8,410 bases of DNA from the NCBI GenBank assembly GCA_013362295.1, contig JABFWJ010000252.1, positions 1 through 8,410 of the forward strand, written 5' to 3'. A model generated the notes under the pieces. It saw only the letters and a list, made by a program, of their open reading frames with translations. It was not told where the DNA came from and did not search any database. Positions 6,069-8,410 of the stretch are shown here, piece after piece. Each line of letters begins with the position of its first letter. The stretch's first letter is position 1. Source of the stretch: Thermoleophilia bacterium. GTDB lineage: Bacteria; Actinomycetota; Thermoleophilia; Gaiellales; Gaiellaceae. The position numbers and the translations under genes are program-made.

Positions 6069-6851
6069 GTGACGAAGAAGCGCGAGATCAAGTCGTGGCT
6101 GATGGACATGGACGGTGTCCTCGTGCGCGAGGAGCATCCGATCCCGGGAGCGGCCGAGTTCATCGCACGACTCGGGGAGCTCGGCCTGCCGTTCCTCGTG
6201 CTGACGAACAACTCGATCTACACGCGGCGCGACCTCGCCGCGCGCCTCGCGCTGAGCGGGCTCACCGTGCCCGAGGACTCGATCTGGACGTCGGCACTCG
6301 CGACGGCCGACTTCCTCGACGACCAGCGTCCCGGCGGCACGGCGTTCGTGATCGGCGAGTCAGGACTGACGACGGCCCTGCATGCGGCCGGCTACACGCT
6401 CACGGAGCGCGATCCCGACTACGTCGTGCTCGGCGAGACGCGCACATACAGCTTCGAGCGCATCTCGCAGGCGATCCGGCTCGTCGTGGCCGGCGCGCGC
6501 TTCATCGCCACGAACCCGGATCCGACGGGGCCGACTCCAGACGGGCCCCTGCCGGCGACCGGATCGGTTGCCGCCCTGATCAGCCGCGCGACCGGAGTCG
6601 CGCCCTACTTCGTCGGGAAGCCGAACCCGCTGATGATGCGCTCGGCTCTGAACGCGATCGACGCGCACTCGGAGACGTCGGCGATGGTCGGCGACCGGAT
6701 GGAGACCGACGTCGTGTCGGGTCTCGAAGCCGGGATGCACACCGTGCTCGTGTTGACCGGCTCGACCCAGCGTGAGGAAGCCGAGCGCTTCCCGTTCCGC
6801 CCGTCGCGGATCGTCGACTCGATCGCCGACCTCCTGCCGGAGATCGGCTAG
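6069..6851 (+). CDS. nagD: HAD-IIA family phosphatase, NagD-like
   Basis: A cytoplasmic phosphatase of 260 residues, the normal size for HAD subfamily IIA. Motif I is DMDGV (13-17), with nucleophile D13 and acid/base D15. Motif II is LTNNS (45-49), motif III is K184 in GKPNP, and motif IV is GDRMETD (208-214) with metal ligands D209 and D214. The IIA cap contains GETRTYSF (122-129) and RFIATNPDPTG (144-154). From memory these and TSALATADFL (74-83) closely match E. coli NagD, which dephosphorylates UMP and other nucleotides or sugar phosphates. No nag genes are nearby, so the true substrate is open; phosphoglycolate or a general housekeeping role is possible. The start is GTG at 6069, chosen because it sits just before the first beta strand and six bases after a -10-like hexamer. 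The upstream open frame is antisense to the propeller gene. The stop TAG overlaps the xylulokinase stop within CTAG. Confidence 0.93.
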   Translation: MTKKREIKSWLMDMDGVLVREEHPIPGAAEFIARLGELGLPFLVLTNNSIYTRRDLAARLALSGLTVPEDSIWTSALATADFLDDQRPGGTAFVIGESGLTTALHAAGYTLTERDPDYVVLGETRTYSFERISQAIRLVVAGARFIATNPDPTGPTPDGPLPATGSVAALISRATGVAPYFVGKPNPLMMRSALNAIDAHSETSAMVGDRMETDVVSGLEAGMHTVLVLTGSTQREEAERFPFRPSRIVDSIADLLPEIG

Positions 6852-8230
6852 GTCAGAGGTCGCAGCGCGGGGTAGGCCGCGCGGAAGCGCTCGTAGCCTT
6901 CCTCGTACACCGGCGTCCACGTCGGGTTTGGCTCGACACGACGCGTGACGCGCACGCATTCGGCCACCGCCTCGTGCGCGTTCGCGAACCGTCCCGAGCG
7001 CACACCCGCGAGGAGCGCCGCTCCGAAGGCGGCGCCTTCGTCGACCGCCGTGCGCTCCAGGGGGATGCCGAGCACCGTGGCGACGATCTCTGTCCACAGC
7101 CGGCTGCGCGCGCCGCCGCCGGAGACCCGGCCGGTGGTCGGCGCGAAGCCCAGCTCCCGCAGCAGCAGGAGCGAGTCGCGCAGCCCGTAGGCGACGCCCT
7201 CGAGCACCGCGCGTGCGAGCGCGCCACGGTCGTTCCGGATGGTGAGGCCGATGAAGGCCGCGCGCGCACCCGGATCCGCATGCGGCGTCCGCTCGCCCGT
7301 GAGGTACGGCAGGAAGAGAGCGCCCTCGGCGCCGGCCGGCCACGCCTCGGCCTCGTCGACGAGCGTGTGCTCCTCGCCGCCGACGACGTCGCGCAGCCAG
7401 CGGAGCGAGCCCGCGGCGGACAACATCACGCCCATCGCGTGCCAGGTCCCGGGCACGGCGTGGCAGAAGGTGTGCAGGCGCGCTTCCGGGTCGGCGCGGT
7501 AGGCGGGCAGCACTCCGAAGACGACGCCGGACGTTCCGAGGGCGACCGAGAGCGGCCCGGGAGCGTCGATCCCGACGCCGAGCGCGCCGGCGGCCTGGTC
7601 GCCCGCCCCCGCGATCTCCGTCGACTCGGACACCGGCGGCAGCCAGGCGCGCGGAAGCTCGAGCGCGTCGAGGACCTCGTCGCTCCAGCGACGCCGTGCG
7701 ACATCGAACAGAAGCGTCCCGGACGCGTCGGCCGCGTCGATCGCGTGTTCCCCCTCGAGCCGAAGCCGTACGTAGTCCTTCGGGAGCAGGATGTGGGCGA
7801 TGCGTGCATACACGTCCGGCTCGTGTTTGCGGAGCCAGAGCAGCTTCGGCGCGGTGAAGCCCGTCAGCGCGCGGTTGCCGGTCAGCTCGACGAGCCGGGC
7901 CAGGCCGATCCGCTCCTCGATCTCCGCGCATTCGGCCGCCGTCCGCTGGTCGTTCCACAGGATCGCCGGGCGCAGGACGCGCTCCTCGGCGTCGAGCGTG
8001 ACAAGCCCGTGCATCTGGCCCGAGTAGCCGATCGGGCCGTCGGGCAGCCGCGCGAGGCACGCCTGCGCGGCGCGCCACCAGTGCTCCGGGTCCTGCTCCG
8101 ACCAGCCCGGTTGTGGCGTCGAGAGCGGATAGGCCTCCTCGGCCGTCGCCAGTACCTCCCCGCGCGGGGAGATTGCGACGCCCTTGACGCCGGACGTGCC
8201 GACGTCGATGCCGACCAGGCTCTCGGTCAT
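6848..8230 (-). CDS. xylB: Xylulokinase (FGGY family), with a short internal gap
   Basis: Phosphorylates D-xylulose with ATP to xylulose 5-phosphate, which feeds the pentose phosphate pathway. The 460-residue protein shows the N-terminal ATP/phosphate loop GIDVGTSGVKG (7-17), the substrate motif GQMHGLV (71-77, M73-H74 matching the E. coli sugar-contact pair), ILWNDQRT (90-97), the catalytic base D211 in GAGDQAAGALG, ALGTSGV (230-236), the FLPYLTGERTP motif (306-316) and the nucleotide-binding SGGGARS (370-376). Families usually run to about 480-500 residues. Here ESTEI (202-206) is joined directly to AGAGDQ (207-212), whereas from memory relatives have about 20 residues between them. The frame is intact. 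The ATG at 8230 overlaps the upstream isomerase stop as ATGA, indicating one operon with coupled translation. The substrate could be a related ketose, but the match to xylulokinase is good. Confidence 0.93.
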   Translation of the reverse strand: MTESLVGIDVGTSGVKGVAISPRGEVLATAEEAYPLSTPQPGWSEQDPEHWWRAAQACLARLPDGPIGYSGQMHGLVTLDAEERVLRPAILWNDQRTAAECAEIEERIGLARLVELTGNRALTGFTAPKLLWLRKHEPDVYARIAHILLPKDYVRLRLEGEHAIDAADASGTLLFDVARRRWSDEVLDALELPRAWLPPVSESTEIAGAGDQAAGALGVGIDAPGPLSVALGTSGVVFGVLPAYRADPEARLHTFCHAVPGTWHAMGVMLSAAGSLRWLRDVVGGEEHTLVDEAEAWPAGAEGALFLPYLTGERTPHADPGARAAFIGLTIRNDRGALARAVLEGVAYGLRDSLLLLRELGFAPTTGRVSGGGARSRLWTEIVATVLGIPLERTAVDEGAAFGAALLAGVRSGRFANAHEAVAECVRVTRRVEPNPTWTPVYEEGYERFRAAYPALRPLT

Positions 8231-8410
8231 CCGCCGAGCGCTGCGTACACGAGCTCGTACGCACGGACGGCGTCCTTCTCCTGCTGCGCCGCGCGCAGCG
8301 CATCGCCGTCGAGCTTCGCGGCGATGCCGTCGATGAAGCGCCACTGCAGGACCGAGCGCCGGACCGCGGCGACCGCATCCTCGGTGTACGGGTAGAGGTC
8401 GAAGCCGAGC
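8227..8410 (-). CDS. C-terminal end of a sugar isomerase (xylose isomerase-like TIM barrel), cut by the window edge
   Basis: Only the last 60 residues are inside the window; the gene continues beyond 8410. The visible part begins LGFDLYPYTEDAVAAVRRSV, followed by an amphipathic helix with many Ala, Lys and Gln residues, and ends VYAALGG. The pattern of an LYPY-type strand followed by EDAVAAVRRS and a C-terminal helix arm is what I expect at the end of xylose isomerase-like TIM-barrel sugar isomerases. Its ATGA overlap with xylulokinase makes conversion of an aldose (probably D-xylose) to the ketose the obvious role. The tail does not resemble that of the classical Streptomyces XylA as I remember it, so it may belong to another isomerase subgroup. 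No catalytic residues are visible in this fragment. Confidence 0.65.
   Translation of the reverse strand, partial: LGFDLYPYTEDAVAAVRRSVLQWRFIDGIAAKLDGDALRAAQQEKDAVRAYELVYAALGG

Noticed and set aside
6051..6137. N-terminal extension of the propeller protein to an ATG at 6137.
   Set aside because: It would overlap the first 69 bases of the phosphatase gene in antisense, and its sequence looks non-coding. The GTG at 6050 puts the hydrophobic signal segment at residues 20-35.
6360..8378. A long minus-strand open frame in another phase across the xylulokinase and phosphatase genes.
   Set aside because: Low-complexity Arg/Ala-rich translation with no motifs. Xylulokinase and NagD motifs lie in other frames of the same DNA.
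1..8410. Possible tRNA, CRISPR array, insertion sequence or phage genes.
   Set aside because: No cloverleaf-like segments, no regularly spaced direct repeats and no transposase or integrase motifs were seen on either strand. Gaps between genes are all under 120 bp.

Overview
The window is very GC-rich, and every gene strongly prefers G or C at third codon positions (CTC, GTC, GCG, CGC, ATC). Genes are tightly packed, and several starts are GTG with no Shine-Dalgarno sequence. With an actinobacterial-style OmpR/histidine kinase pair, a COG4280-like membrane protein and a large Kelch/YVTN propeller protein, this suggests an actinomycetote chromosome, perhaps of the Thermoleophilia (Gaiellales/Solirubrobacterales). 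The lineage is inferred from gene style; no marker gene proves it.

Layout, left to right: (1) 34-2042 (+), an OmpR-family response regulator and its HAMP-type sensor histidine kinase, with a 4-base start/stop overlap. (2) 2023-2951 (-), a seven-helix-like membrane protein with two ExxE motifs, translationally coupled to a 62-residue membrane protein whose end overlaps the kinase gene tail to tail. (3) 2952-3064, a divergent intergenic region with two small inverted repeats. (4) 3065-3886 (+), proC, the last enzyme of proline synthesis. (5) 3887-3989, a convergent intergenic region filled by an 85-bp nested palindrome that forms two hairpins. (6) 3990-6050 (-), an exported or anchored protein with a Kelch-like propeller followed by a YVTN-type propeller. 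(7) 6069-6851 (+), a NagD-like HAD-IIA phosphatase starting 18 bp from the divergent propeller gene. (8) 6848-8410 (-), a pentose-catabolism operon: the 3' end of a sugar isomerase (probably the xylose isomerase partner) coupled by ATGA to a xylulokinase.

The genes are mostly housekeeping, catabolic and sensory and do not form one large system. Functional links are local: regulator plus kinase, membrane protein plus its small partner, and isomerase plus xylulokinase (xylose to xylulose to xylulose 5-phosphate).

The most interesting signals are in the non-coding DNA. Four gene starts carry a TA-initial, -10-like hexamer exactly 6 nt before the start codon, the geometry expected of leaderless mRNAs. 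At the propeller/phosphatase divergence the same six base pairs lie at the -10 distance for both genes. In the 3887-3989 gap, each hairpin is fully paired in only one transcript, and it is the hairpin closest to that transcript's own stop codon. No previously undescribed defence or mobile system was found.
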